A program made the translations under genes and the position numbers. A stretch of 38,366 nt of DNA from an uncultured Marinobacter sp. (lineage in GTDB: Bacteria > Pseudomonadota > Gammaproteobacteria > Pseudomonadales > Oleiphilaceae), in NCBI GenBank assembly GCA_913057975.1, contig CAJXOQ010000012.1:1-38366 (forward strand), in the 5' to 3' direction. Below are positions 8,046 to 17,030 of this stretch, in pieces. The number at the start of each line of letters is the position of its first letter. Position 1 is the first letter of the stretch. The notes below the pieces were generated by a model. The model did no database searches, was not told where the DNA came from, and saw only the letters and a program-made list of their open reading frames with translations.

Positions 8046-9254
8046 TCAGGCCAGGAATTTTCCGACATCGATTTTGTAGTCTTCCGGGTCCACTGAACTC
8101 AGAATCCGATCCTGGGTACCCGGTTTGGCCAGATCCAGGGTGTCGACGGTGATGGGCATGCGAAAGCGGGTGTTGTACATCACCCGCAGTACGGGCAATC
8201 GCTGGTCCTCGTCGTTGGTCTCGATGACGACGCCGAGACGCCCGCTTTCCAGAAGCACCAGCGAACCAATGGGGTAGAGCCCCACACAACGAATAAACTC
8301 AGTTACCAGCCCTGCATCCAGATGGGTTCCGCTCCATTCCAGCAGTTTTTTCAGGCCCTGGGTTGGGGGCATGCCCTTATGATAGACGCGGTCGGAGGTG
8401 ATGGCATCGTAGACGTCGGTAATGGCCACCATGCGGCCGTATACGGAGATTTCCTCGCCTTTCAGGCCTTCGGGATAGCCGCTGCCATCCAGGTGTTCGT
8501 GGTGCTCAGCGGCAGTCATGATGGTCAGTTCGCCAATGCCCTCGGTGGATTTGAGAATGTCCCGTGAGTGCCGGGCGTGGGCCTTCATGACTTCGAATTC
8601 CTCCGGCGTCAGCCGTCCCGGCTTGTGGAGAATGTCGTCCGGCGTGAGGATTTTGCCGATGTCATGAAGCAGCGCACCAACGATGGTCTGGTGCAGTGCG
8701 TCCGGAGGAAGTTTGCGGTAGTTGCCGAACAGGGACATCAGCACGCTGAGATTGACCGAGTGCTCCAGTAGGTAGTTGTCCTTCTCGCGGATACGGCCCA
8801 GGCAACTGAGGGCATTGGCGTTGCGCAAGATAGAGCTCTGGAGTTCGTCGGCCAACTGGTGAATGGGGGCTATGTCGATGGCGCCACCAAGCTTTACGTT
8901 GTTCATCAGGTTGCCAACCAGCCCTTGCGCCTGGTGATGCACCTGTTGGGCGAACACCATTTCCTCGGCAACCGCTACCCGTTTGAAAACGCCGGGTGTC
9001 TGCTCACCTGCGTGCTGAAGCGCGGACTCGTTGCGGCGATCGACCTCATGGGCCGGTTCCGAATCCTGGGAATCCAGGCCCTTGGAGACATCGATATAGA
9101 CGTAGTTCACCCCCATCCGGCGGATTTTTTCGATGGTGTCCTCTTTTTTGATCACGCCGCGACGGCGCTGGGTGTTGTGAGGAATCCAGTCGTTGTTCAG
9201 GTCGGTGATGTACATGCCGACCTTGAGCGCGGAGACGGGGATGCGTTTGATCAT
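8046..9254 (-). CDS. HD-GYP domain c-di-GMP phosphodiesterase (DUF3391 + HD-GYP)
   Basis: A 402-residue cytoplasmic protein. Residues 1-70 (IKRIPVSALKVGMYITDLN) are the DUF3391 domain usually found in front of HD-GYP. Residues about 150-330 are the HD-GYP domain: H165 region, HD at 197-198 in LLHDIGK, HARHSRDIL, and the signature HHEHLDGSGYP at 251-261 with GYP intact. All visible metal and signature residues are present, so hydrolysis of c-di-GMP to GMP is expected. A C-terminal extension of about 70 residues follows. The ATG at 9254 overlaps the stop of tatD by four bases. It is the degradative counterpart of the diguanylate cyclase about 4 kb away, but in a different operon. Confidence 0.93.
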   Translation of the reverse strand: MIKRIPVSALKVGMYITDLNNDWIPHNTQRRRGVIKKEDTIEKIRRMGVNYVYIDVSKGLDSQDSEPAHEVDRRNESALQHAGEQTPGVFKRVAVAEEMVFAQQVHHQAQGLVGNLMNNVKLGGAIDIAPIHQLADELQSSILRNANALSCLGRIREKDNYLLEHSVNLSVLMSLFGNYRKLPPDALHQTIVGALLHDIGKILTPDDILHKPGRLTPEEFEVMKAHARHSRDILKSTEGIGELTIMTAAEHHEHLDGSGYPEGLKGEEISVYGRMVAITDVYDAITSDRVYHKGMPPTQGLKKLLEWSGTHLDAGLVTEFIRCVGLYPIGSLVLLESGRLGVVIETNDEDQRLPVLRVMYNTRFRMPITVDTLDLAKPGTQDRILSSVDPEDYKIDVGKFLA

Positions 9255-10060
9255 TGCCGCTGGAAGAACGTTCTCAGGCTGTTGTCATAGGTTGTAGCCA
9301 GTACGTTCTCCAGCGGCAGTTGTTTCACCTCGGCGATTTTCTCGGCAACAAACGGTATGTAGAAGGGCGCGTTTTCCTTGCCGCGATAGGGAACTGGAGT
9401 CAGGAACGGCGAATCCGTCTCCAGCAGGATTTGCTCGATGGGCGCCATGCGTACAATGTCACGCACGTTCTCGGCTTTGTTGAAGGTGGTAATGCCGTTG
9501 AAGCCCAGGCACCAGCCTTCGTCCAATGCGTATTGCGCCAGCCCCGGGCCCGACGTGAAACTGTGGATGACGCCGCGGCGTTTAAGAGTACCTTCGAACT
9601 CCTTCAGGATGTCGATGGTGTCGTCATCGGCCTCGCGGCTGTGGATGACCACGGGCCGGTCGGTGTCACAGGCGATCTGCAACTGGCGGCGGAACACGTC
9701 ACGCTGAACGTCCCGGTCTGCGTTGTCGTAAAAGTAATCCAGGCCAATTTCGCCCACTGCCACGATTTTGTCGTCGCCAGCATGGGCGCGGATTTCCGCC
9801 TCGGCGGCATCGGAATACTGTTCGGCATCGTGGGGGTGGACCCCTTGCGTGCCATACACCCAGGGGGCCGTTTGACTCAGTTCACGCACGGTAGCCAGAT
9901 TGTCCGGTGACACAGCGATGGTGATCACACGTTCGATATTGACCCGCTGCGCTTCGGCCAGGGTTTCCGCCAGGGGGCGATCCTTGAGGTAATCCAGATG
10001 GCAGTGGGTTTCGATAATCGGCTGATCGAAAACGGGAATGTTGCGACGTTTCTTGCTCAT
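9251..10060 (-). CDS. TatD family metal-dependent hydrolase (YcfH-like)
   Basis: A 269-residue TIM-barrel hydrolase of the TatD/YcfH group, which are deoxyribonucleases in the members tested. Motifs in order: ETHCHLD at 17-23 (metal HxH), YGTQGVHPHDA, VAVGEIGLDYFY, VIHSREADDDT, HSFTSG, and TDSPFLTPVP near the end. Length is normal for the family. It is the first gene of a two-gene minus operon and its stop overlaps the start of the HD-GYP gene (ATGA at 9254-9251). It is divergent from dadA across a 118-base gap. The exact paralogue (TatD, YcfH or YjjV) cannot be settled by eye, although TatD/YcfH fits better. Confidence 0.9.
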   Translation of the reverse strand: MSKKRRNIPVFDQPIIETHCHLDYLKDRPLAETLAEAQRVNIERVITIAVSPDNLATVRELSQTAPWVYGTQGVHPHDAEQYSDAAEAEIRAHAGDDKIVAVGEIGLDYFYDNADRDVQRDVFRRQLQIACDTDRPVVIHSREADDDTIDILKEFEGTLKRRGVIHSFTSGPGLAQYALDEGWCLGFNGITTFNKAENVRDIVRMAPIEQILLETDSPFLTPVPYRGKENAPFYIPFVAEKIAEVKQLPLENVLATTYDNSLRTFFQRQ

Positions 10061-10178
10061 TGTCGGTTACTTCACTCCATCGCAACCAAAGCGTTGGCTG
10101 CTATCCTGAGAACTTTATCACAGTAGTTTATCAGCTTGTTCGATTGTTGACCTACATTGCTGTCATAGGGAGAAGTAC

Positions 10179-11450
10179 ATGCACATCATCGTTGTTGGTG
10201 CCGGCGTGGTTGGCGTAACCACGGCGTACGAGTTGCAAAGCCGGGGCCATCAGGTAACCGTGCTGGAGCGTCACAGCGCAGCGGGGAATGAAACCAGCAG
10301 GGGCAACGCCGCCCAGCGTTCCTATGGCGTGGTCTATCCATGGGCGGACCCTTCCATGGTGTTGAAGGCCGTACCCTGGCTGTTCAAGAAGGACGGCCCG
10401 CTGAAAATGTCGGTACCACCATCCATGGAAACGTTGCGGTTCATGTTCGCCACGCTGCGCTATGCCTGGTCGCCTGGCCTGTTCGGCCTGAACAAGCGGG
10501 CCATGATGCGCCTTGGCATTCATAGCCGTGAACGCTTCCTGGCCCTTGAAAAGGAGCTTGATCTGCCGTTCGACGGTGGCCACCAGGGCCTGCTTCAACT
10601 CGCCAGCACTCCGGAAACCCTGGAAAATTACCGCCAGACCCAAGGATTGCTCGACGAACTGGGTATCCCCTCCCGATTGCTCACTCCCGAACAGGTTCAC
10701 GAAGCAGAGCCCGGCATGGTCGGGGATGGCCCGCTCTATGGCGCCCTTAGCTATGACACAGATGGTACCGGTGATTGTCATCTGTTCTCCCGTGAACTGG
10801 CCAAGGCCTGCGAAACGAAGGGTGTGCAGTTCCGCTACAACACTGAAACCGAACATTTGGTGGCTGATGATCAGCGGGTAACGGGGGTGGCCATCCGCAA
10901 GGGTGATGGCACATCGGAAACCCTGGATGCAGACGCTGTGGTTGTCAGTGCCGGGTGCTGGTCGGGGCATCTTACCCGTCCCCTGGGGCTTGAATTGCCG
11001 ATCTACCCGGTGAAGGGCTACAGCTTTACCGTACCGTTGAAAGACCCCAGCCGCGCACCGGTGTCGACCATCCACGATGATAACTACAAAGTGGTCTCGA
11101 CCCGTCTCGATGAGAGGTTACGCGCCTCCGGCTTTGTGGAATTGGACGACTTCAACCGCGATATTCCGGAAGCACGGCTGGCCACCATTCGCAAATCCGT
11201 GGAATCCCGTTTTCCCGGCTGCGCCGATCTGGAGGCCGCCGAGACCTGGACCGGTTTTCGCCCCATGACTCCAGACGGCCCTGCCATCATTGGTCGCGGC
11301 CCCCGGGAGAACCTGTTCCTCAATACCGGGCACGGTACCTTTGGCTGGACCCTGTCGGCGGGCAGCGCTTCGGTGATTTCCCAGTTGATTGATGGGGAGG
11401 CGCCGTCGGTGTGTCTGGATGCTTTTCGGCCTGGACGATTTGCCGAGTGA
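10179..11450 (+). CDS. dadA: D-amino-acid dehydrogenase (DadA type)
   Basis: A 423-residue FAD enzyme that oxidises D-amino acids, notably D-alanine, to keto acids and ammonia and passes electrons to the respiratory chain at the inner membrane. The N-terminus has the FAD-binding VVGAGVVGVTTAYEL and the family signature ETSRGNAAQRSYGVVYPWADP; the C-terminus has WTGFRPMTPDGPAIIGR and LNTGHGTFGWTLSAGSA, both typical of DadA. Length is near that of E. coli DadA (432). The ATG has GGGAG upstream. No alanine racemase gene (dadX) follows; instead a methyltransferase gene starts inside the stop codon. Some DAO-family enzymes use glycine or hydroxyproline, but the overall pattern favours DadA. Confidence 0.9.
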   Translation: MHIIVVGAGVVGVTTAYELQSRGHQVTVLERHSAAGNETSRGNAAQRSYGVVYPWADPSMVLKAVPWLFKKDGPLKMSVPPSMETLRFMFATLRYAWSPGLFGLNKRAMMRLGIHSRERFLALEKELDLPFDGGHQGLLQLASTPETLENYRQTQGLLDELGIPSRLLTPEQVHEAEPGMVGDGPLYGALSYDTDGTGDCHLFSRELAKACETKGVQFRYNTETEHLVADDQRVTGVAIRKGDGTSETLDADAVVVSAGCWSGHLTRPLGLELPIYPVKGYSFTVPLKDPSRAPVSTIHDDNYKVVSTRLDERLRASGFVELDDFNRDIPEARLATIRKSVESRFPGCADLEAAETWTGFRPMTPDGPAIIGRGPRENLFLNTGHGTFGWTLSAGSASVISQLIDGEAPSVCLDAFRPGRFAE

Positions 11451-12694
11451 CGTTAGCTTCGGCGGCGAGTTCACACCACCGCGCTGATGCTTTTTACCGG
11501 CGCTGGCAGCGCTTGAACGATTGGCTGACGCGGCATCGCGAGTTCTGGCAACCGACGCCATTCGCCGACCCGAGCCCGGTCTGGGCGAAGAACTGGCCGG
11601 CATTGGCCGATCGGGTTGCCCGGCTCTCCGACAGCGACTGTGAGCAATGGGACGATGATCCTGTCGCGCTGGCTGAATGGGTGGCAGGGGAGTTGCCATC
11701 TTTCCGGGACCTCGGAGAACTGACCGACATTCAGCCGCTTGCCGTCGAATCCGCCGATCAGAACAGCTTGCCCGAGGTGCGGGCAACGGATATGCCTGGG
11801 CGTAAGCGGCTTCAGGCCGGTGCATTTGCAAGCGCTATCCACCCCCTGAGGCAGGACGTGCTGGACTGGTGTTGCGGCAAGGGCCATCTGGCCAGAACCC
11901 TGGCGCCCCTGTGCCAGGGTGATGTAACCGGGTTTGAATGGAACGCTACCCTGGTAGATGACGGCAACCGCCTGGCCCGAAAATTCGGGGATGCAATTAC
12001 CCTGCAGTGCCAGGATGTCATGGCCGAGAACCTGACGATGCCCCCCGACGTTCACGGTGTTGCCCTCCACGCCTGTGGTGACCTTCATCGCAGGCTGATG
12101 CGTATGGTGGCTGGCGAGGGCCTGCCAAGGGTGAGTGTTTCACCGTGCTGCTACCACCTGTCGGAAGCGTTGGACTACCAGCCTCTTTCCAGGCGCGTCC
12201 GGGCTTCAAAAAATGGCTTGGAGCTGACTCGCAACGAGCTGCGACTGGCCGTCAGGGAAACCGTGACCGCACCGAAACGTGTGCGGGAGCAAACCCGCCG
12301 GATCAGTCGTTGGCGCCTCGGGTTCGATGGTCTTCAACGGCAGCTTCGCGGCGTGGATGCCTACCTGCCGGTGCCTTCGCACCCGTCGCGGCTGACGAAT
12401 AGCGATTTTGCCACCTTCTGTCGCTGGGCCGCAGGCAATAGGGGGCTGGAACTACCCGAGGACACAGACTTTGAGGTTTGGGAAGGTCATGGCGAGCGGC
12501 GACGGCAGGAAGTGCGCCGCCACGAGCTTGTGCGCCATCTGTTCCGGCGGCCGCTGGAGCTTTGGGTGGTGCTGGATTATTCAATGTTTCTTGAGGAACA
12601 GGGGTATGACGTTCGGCTGGGGACTTTCTGCGAGCGCCAGTTGACGCCCCGCAATCTGCTGATCGACGCCGTAAAGAAGGCGCCGGACTGCTAA
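11447..12694 (+). CDS. SAM-dependent methyltransferase (GSTCD / Methyltransf_32-like)
   Basis: About 415 residues from the GTG at 11447, which overlaps the dadA stop (GTGA); a longer in-frame ATG at 11411 lies inside dadA and is less likely. The SAM-binding motif I is VLDWCCGKGHLAR, followed by acidic motif VTGFEWNATLVD, then VALHACGDLHRRL and the VSVSPCCYHLS segment, the set seen in the Methyltransf_32 family that includes the eukaryotic GSTCD methyltransferase region. The C-terminal third is basic and may bind nucleic acid. The substrate is unknown; RNA is a guess from family relatives. Coupling to dadA may only reflect compact gene order. Confidence 0.82.
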   Translation: MTLASAASSHHRADAFYRRWQRLNDWLTRHREFWQPTPFADPSPVWAKNWPALADRVARLSDSDCEQWDDDPVALAEWVAGELPSFRDLGELTDIQPLAVESADQNSLPEVRATDMPGRKRLQAGAFASAIHPLRQDVLDWCCGKGHLARTLAPLCQGDVTGFEWNATLVDDGNRLARKFGDAITLQCQDVMAENLTMPPDVHGVALHACGDLHRRLMRMVAGEGLPRVSVSPCCYHLSEALDYQPLSRRVRASKNGLELTRNELRLAVRETVTAPKRVREQTRRISRWRLGFDGLQRQLRGVDAYLPVPSHPSRLTNSDFATFCRWAAGNRGLELPEDTDFEVWEGHGERRRQEVRRHELVRHLFRRPLELWVVLDYSMFLEEQGYDVRLGTFCERQLTPRNLLIDAVKKAPDC

Positions 12695-12699
12695 ATGGC

Positions 12700-13182
12700 T
12701 CAGGGCTTTCGATACACCACGTTTTCCACGCAGCCGTCCCGGAAATACACGTAGGTCAGTTCATAAAGGGCGCCATAGTATTTCGTCTGGTATACCCAGG
12801 TTTCCTGGGGGGTGGGATAGGTTTCCGGAGGTCGGCCGAACGCTTTTAGAACATGCTCTTTGGTCATGCCTTTCACCACTTGTTCCCGTACCAGATAGCG
12901 CCGCAGGTCGGTGGAGTTAATGAAGCGGCAGGTGTCGCTGGTCGACTCCTGTGTGCTTTTTTCCGGTTCTTTCACTGTTTCATCAGGCTTCGGTGACGGC
13001 GGGAGATTCTGGCCAAAATTGCCGCCAATCCGGTTGTCGCGAATCGTAATTTCCTTGGAGTCCTCCCCGCAGGGCTGGTCCGAAAAGCGAGTCTCACCAC
13101 CGGCGTCGCACCGGTAAACCTGGGGCCACGCAGCAGCGGGTATGCCCCATGTGATAATAAAGACGAGCAGCATTCGCTTCAC
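12700..13182 (-). CDS. Secreted DUF4124 protein with SmpA/OmlA-like C-terminus
   Basis: A protein of about 160 residues. The N-terminus (MLLVFIITWGIPAAAWPQ) is a signal peptide, followed by the DUF4124 motif VYRCDAGGETRFSDQPCG with two cysteines. A charged linker leads to a C-terminal domain with VKGMTKEHVLKAFGRPPETY and TWVYQTKYYGALYELTYVYF, resembling the small beta domain of SmpA/OmlA-type proteins. It is probably periplasmic or outer-membrane attached; no lipobox is seen. The start is uncertain: GTG at 13182 or ATG at 13173 both place the signal peptide correctly, while the in-frame ATG at 13227 lies in the terminator of the upstream gene. The role is unknown. Confidence 0.75.
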   Translation of the reverse strand: MKRMLLVFIITWGIPAAAWPQVYRCDAGGETRFSDQPCGEDSKEITIRDNRIGGNFGQNLPPSPKPDETVKEPEKSTQESTSDTCRFINSTDLRRYLVREQVVKGMTKEHVLKAFGRPPETYPTPQETWVYQTKYYGALYELTYVYFRDGCVENVVYRKP

Positions 13183-13226
13183 AGTATTCACTCGCGAGTT
13201 TGAAAATAAGGGCGTCGGTCCTGCCA

Positions 13227-13254
13227 TAAAAAAGGCGCCCGAAGGCGCCTTTTC
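13227..13254 (-). terminator. Rho-independent terminator of the ompA-like gene
   Basis: A perfect six-base stem GGCGCC/GGCGCC with the four-base loop CGAA, flanked by an A-run on the left and a T-run on the right, so it can work in both directions. It sits 35 bases after the stop of the OmpA-like gene on the minus strand, where the left A-run becomes the T-tract. Confidence 0.85.
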
Positions 13255-13288
13255 GTTGAGCTGATCCGTATAGGATCAACGTCGACGC

Positions 13289-14497
13289 TTAGCGGCGAAC
13301 CTGAATACGAGCCTCAACCCGACGGTTCTCCGCGCGGCCTGCGGCGGTCTCGTTGCTGGCAACCGGTTCGGACTCACCGTAACCAACGGCATTCACACGA
13401 TCCGAACTGATGCCCAGGGCATCGGTCAGCCGCGTGGCAACCGCCTCAGCACGGCGCTGGGACAGGAAGCGGTTGTATTCCGCCTTGCCAGTGCTGTCAC
13501 TGTGACCGGCGATTTCCACGTTGGTTTCCGGATATTCGAGCATGAAATTGGCAACCTGGCGAATTTCATTGTCGAAGGCGTTGCCAATCACCGAACTGTT
13601 GGTCGGGAATTGTACGTTCAGTTCGATGGTCTCGACGGTTTCTGTCACGCCTTCACAACCCATGGCGTCCACGTCTGCGCCTGCGGTCGTGCCGGGGCAC
13701 TGGTCCGCGCTGTTAACAACGCCATCGTTGTCGCTGTCCAGTTCACAACCACGGCTGTTCACACTGGCGCCCGCCGGTGTGTTGGGGCACTGGTCGGCGC
13801 TGTTGGCAACACCGTCGCCGTCGCTGTCACGCTCACAGCCATTGCTGTCGACGCTGACGCCCGCAGGTGTTCCAGCACACTGATCGCGGCTATCGGGCAC
13901 GCCGTCGTTGTCACTGTCTGCGGCTTTGCGCGGTGAAGGCTTCGAGTCAGCGACAGTGCGAGAGAAGGCAAAGCTCAGGCCCAAAGTTGCCTGGGTATCG
14001 AAGGTGCTCTCGTCGATACCATGAAACTCACGCAGGTCGGCTCGAATAGAAACGCTGTCACTGACGTTGTAACGAACGCCCGCCCCGACGTTGACACGGG
14101 TTTCGTCGTGATCGGAGCCTGCTGTCCGGTCGATCAGGACATCGTCGCCGAAGTCAGCGTGACCGGCGCCGGCCGAGACGTACGGATTCCAGGCTTCATC
14201 CTGGCCAGCAAAGTAATAGAGGCCGTCCAGTCGAACTTCTGAGAAGTCGCTGCTGCCGTTCACGTACTTACGATCGGCATCCGCCTTGGAATAAACGCCT
14301 TCCACGGCCCAGTTGGGATGGAAGCGAAATTCCGCGCCAATGCCCAGCGTGCCGGTTTCACTCAGGTCGCGCTTGTCGTCAAAGAGTTGGAAGCCGGCAA
14401 ACGGGTTCAGATAAATCGTTTGCTCGCGTTCAGCGAGTGCGGGTGTCGCAAGGGATGTCGTCAGGGCCGCGATGGCCAGTGGACGCATGATGTTCAT
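13289..14497 (-). CDS. OmpA/OprF-like outer membrane protein with thrombospondin type 3 repeats
   Basis: A protein of about 402 residues. A signal peptide ending in ATPALA is followed by an N-terminal eight-strand barrel (about 25-185; ends LSFAFSRTV). Next comes a calcium-binding-type region of three thrombospondin type 3 repeats (DSDNDGVPDSRDQCAGTPAG and two variants, about 200-285). The C-terminal OmpA peptidoglycan-binding domain (VEIAGHSDSTGKAEYN, SQRRAEAVATRL, GYGESEPVASN) ends in RRVEARIQVRR. It should anchor the outer membrane to the cell wall. The ATG at 14497 has a perfect AGGAGG six bases upstream; an earlier TTG at 14515 is not needed. A strong terminator follows. An inverted repeat (14527-14547) lies just upstream of the ribosome site and may be regulatory. 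Confidence 0.95.
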   Translation of the reverse strand: MNIMRPLAIAALTTSLATPALAEREQTIYLNPFAGFQLFDDKRDLSETGTLGIGAEFRFHPNWAVEGVYSKADADRKYVNGSSDFSEVRLDGLYYFAGQDEAWNPYVSAGAGHADFGDDVLIDRTAGSDHDETRVNVGAGVRYNVSDSVSIRADLREFHGIDESTFDTQATLGLSFAFSRTVADSKPSPRKAADSDNDGVPDSRDQCAGTPAGVSVDSNGCERDSDGDGVANSADQCPNTPAGASVNSRGCELDSDNDGVVNSADQCPGTTAGADVDAMGCEGVTETVETIELNVQFPTNSSVIGNAFDNEIRQVANFMLEYPETNVEIAGHSDSTGKAEYNRFLSQRRAEAVATRLTDALGISSDRVNAVGYGESEPVASNETAAGRAENRRVEARIQVRR

Positions 14498-14526
14498 GCA
14501 GAACCTCCTGTTCAATTATCGTTTTT

Positions 14527-14547
14527 AAAGTACTCATGTCGTACTTT
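14527..14547. promoter_or_regulatory. Inverted repeat AAAGTAC-N7-GTACTTT upstream of the ompA-like gene
   Basis: Perfect seven-base arms AAAGTAC and GTACTTT are separated by seven bases, 30 bases before the start codon. A GATAAT hexamer lies between it and the Shine-Dalgarno on the minus strand, with a weak ACGACA 16 bases further upstream, so the repeat would overlap the promoter spacer. A third GTACG/CGTAC half-site occurs near 14570. It could be an operator or a 5'-leader hairpin; the binding protein is unknown. Confidence 0.4.
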
Positions 14548-14644
14548 CGCATAAAGCATTGCTGCAGCGTACTTACGTGAAATTTAAGTCAAAGGATTCA
14601 AAAAAAACAGAAAAAGAGAGGCAGGGTTATGTCCGCAATTGTAC

Positions 14645-16927
14645 TCAGGCCCTTGATGACATGGCGGTAAAATACAGGTGGGCACTTTTCTTGCTGAAAT
14701 TCAGGGTGTCGCCGTTGTCGAAAGCGACTTCGAAGGACCGTTCGTCCTCCCCTGTCACTGAGCCCGGCCCGAAGATGGCATGGCTGAGACGGTTTCTTGC
14801 CCAGAGCGGTGTCGTCTCCTCGGCCGTTGCTTCCGTACTTGTCTGCAATGTGACGCCTTGAAGGTGCGCATAGCGAAGACCGGTCGAGGTCAGTGGTACG
14901 GTGGCTGTCAGTGCGTCAGCGTTGTCGCAGGAACGCCCGTCCAGCCACTGACCAAACTCCTGGGACAGTGGAAAGCACAACTCATCGACAAACCGGCTTG
15001 GGCCCTGATCGCCGTCAAGGTGTCTTTTTTCTCCGAATGGCCGGGTGATCAGGTGTAGCTGTTCCCGGGTCCGGGTCATGGCCACATAGAGCAGGCGGCG
15101 TTCACTTTCCAGGAAGGCCTTGGGGTCGTCCTGGGCCCGGGGGCTGTAGGGCAGGTACTTCTCCTGCAGTCCCGGCAGTATAACGGTCGACCATTCCAGG
15201 CCCTTGGTGCGGTGGATGGTGGAGAGCAAGGCGCCGCCCTGGCGATTTTCGCCCGCCTGTTTCTTTAGCGCCTTCAGGTGTTCCAGTGCGCCGTCAATGC
15301 TGACATCGAGTCCCGATAGGTACAGCCGGAAGCCGCGGATGGTCTCGATGCGTTCGTCCGCGGTTTCATGGGTCAGTGCCAGGCTGCGAATGCCCTCGTA
15401 GAGTTCGGTTTCCTCCGCATAGCGGGAAATCAGGTCTGCCACTGAGCCTTTGAAGCGCTCCAGCTGTGCCAGTGTTTCCCCGAGCTTGCGGAGCTTTTTG
15501 GCCGCCATGGGGGCCAGTGCGTCAAAGTCCATGGCCAGCAGCCGCTCGTGCCAGCCCTCGCCGAACCCTGCCAGAAAGCGTGCCAGCTGTTCGAGCTCGG
15601 GCTCCTTGAGGCCCACGTGGGGGAAGCGCAGCAATTGCCGGGCGATATCAAGCCGGTCTTCATCAGGCAGATTGCGAATCCGGCCCGACACCACCATCAA
15701 CAGGCTGGTGATGGCCTGAACCTCGCGACTGAACAGGGCACCCTTCCCGGCGTCGATGCGGTATGGCACTTGTCGCGCGAGCAATTTCAATTCGATAGGA
15801 ACACTCTGGCTCCACACCCTGAATAGGATCGCCGTGTTGGCAAGTGCTTCGTCGTCCATGGGTTGCAGTAGTTTCAGGACGAGATCACTGTCGTTTTCCT
15901 GCTGGTGCAGGGTGATGCCGGTCTCAGGTGTGGTTGGATGGGAATGGCAGAGCACATCCTTGCGACCGGTGTTGTGACAGATCAGGTGATTGGCCAGCAG
16001 CGCCACCTGATGGCCATACCGAAAGGTATAGCTCAGGGTCTGCTCCAGTGGGCTTTCAAACTCTTCGCTGAAACGCTTGAGTATGAAATCGGGTCTGGCG
16101 CCCCGAAATTCGTAAATCGTCTGATCCGGATCGCCCACGACAGTCACCCGTGCCCGGTCGCCGGCCACGTATCTGAGCAGTAGATGCTGGATTTCATTGG
16201 TGTCCTGATACTCATCCACCAGTACCAGGTCCATTTTGTTGCCGACCAGGCGCTGTAAGGGCGGGTTCTGGTGAATGGCCATCACCGGCTCGTAGAGCAT
16301 GTCGGCGTAGCTGATGCGGCTCTGGGATTTGCGCCACTGTTCAAAACTGTGGAACAGGTCGATCAGGTAGCGGTGCTTGTCGGAATAGCCCAGTTCCTCA
16401 AAGACGATGTCCACCGGGGACAGGGTGGTTTTCACCAGGTCGATGAAGTTTACGGCGGTTTCGACAAAGTCTTTTTTGTTGCGGCGGATCTCGTCGGCCA
16501 GGTCCTCGGGCGCCAATCGCCGCGTAAGCTGCCAGGCCTGATAGCTGATTTCCTGGTCGGTGAGGATCTTGTCTGAAAATCCCGGAAGGAAGCCTTCCCG
16601 CACGAACCGTTTGTAAAGTCGTAACCCCATTGCGTGGTAGGTGCGAATTTCGGGTGTCGCCAGGCCCAAATTACGTGTTACGTCCTGAAGTTTGTGCTCG
16701 AAGTCTACTCGGGCGGCACGGTTGAACATCAGGACCAGCATGCGGGCCGGGTCGTGCCCTTGCTCGAGCAGGTAGCGGATGCGCCAGGCCAGTGTGGACG
16801 TCTTTCCGCTGCCGGCAACGGCGGTAATCACCGCATGCTCAAAGCCTGCGGTGATGATGGCCCTTTGCTCATCAGTGAGGTAATCGGGCAGATTGGAGGT
16901 TTCAGGTATTTGGGGTGGGAGCGACAT
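14645..16927 (-). CDS. UvrD/PcrA-family superfamily I DNA helicase (paralogue)
   Basis: About 760 residues with all superfamily I helicase motifs: Q/DEQRAII, Walker A AVAGSGKTST, VDEYQDTN, GDPDQTIYEFRGA, YTFRYG, STIHRTKGLEW and YVAMTRTREQL. It should be a 3'-5' ATP-dependent DNA translocase. The last 40 residues (IFGPGSVTGEDERSFEVAFDNG) resemble the Tudor-like tail that ends UvrD. It differs clearly from the true UvrD at 29711, so the window carries two family members. The start is uncertain: ATG 16927 opens MSLPPQIPETSNLPDYLTDE and fits family N-termini but lacks a Shine-Dalgarno. In-frame starts at 16975 and 17020 are also possible. A TACAAT hexamer at 16940-16935 would place transcription almost at 16927, hinting at a near-leaderless message. 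Confidence 0.9.
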   Translation of the reverse strand: MSLPPQIPETSNLPDYLTDEQRAIITAGFEHAVITAVAGSGKTSTLAWRIRYLLEQGHDPARMLVLMFNRAARVDFEHKLQDVTRNLGLATPEIRTYHAMGLRLYKRFVREGFLPGFSDKILTDQEISYQAWQLTRRLAPEDLADEIRRNKKDFVETAVNFIDLVKTTLSPVDIVFEELGYSDKHRYLIDLFHSFEQWRKSQSRISYADMLYEPVMAIHQNPPLQRLVGNKMDLVLVDEYQDTNEIQHLLLRYVAGDRARVTVVGDPDQTIYEFRGARPDFILKRFSEEFESPLEQTLSYTFRYGHQVALLANHLICHNTGRKDVLCHSHPTTPETGITLHQQENDSDLVLKLLQPMDDEALANTAILFRVWSQSVPIELKLLARQVPYRIDAGKGALFSREVQAITSLLMVVSGRIRNLPDEDRLDIARQLLRFPHVGLKEPELEQLARFLAGFGEGWHERLLAMDFDALAPMAAKKLRKLGETLAQLERFKGSVADLISRYAEETELYEGIRSLALTHETADERIETIRGFRLYLSGLDVSIDGALEHLKALKKQAGENRQGGALLSTIHRTKGLEWSTVILPGLQEKYLPYSPRAQDDPKAFLESERRLLYVAMTRTREQLHLITRPFGEKRHLDGDQGPSRFVDELCFPLSQEFGQWLDGRSCDNADALTATVPLTSTGLRYAHLQGVTLQTSTEATAEETTPLWARNRLSHAIFGPGSVTGEDERSFEVAFDNGDTLNFSKKSAHLYFTAMSSRA

Positions 16928-17030
16928 GCTGTGTATTGTACCCGGCGACTGGTAGTGCTGATACTGGTGCCGCATAATCCTGATAACTTTTGCTTTTCTG
17001 CTCGTCGGGATTGACCGCATATTGGGTGCA

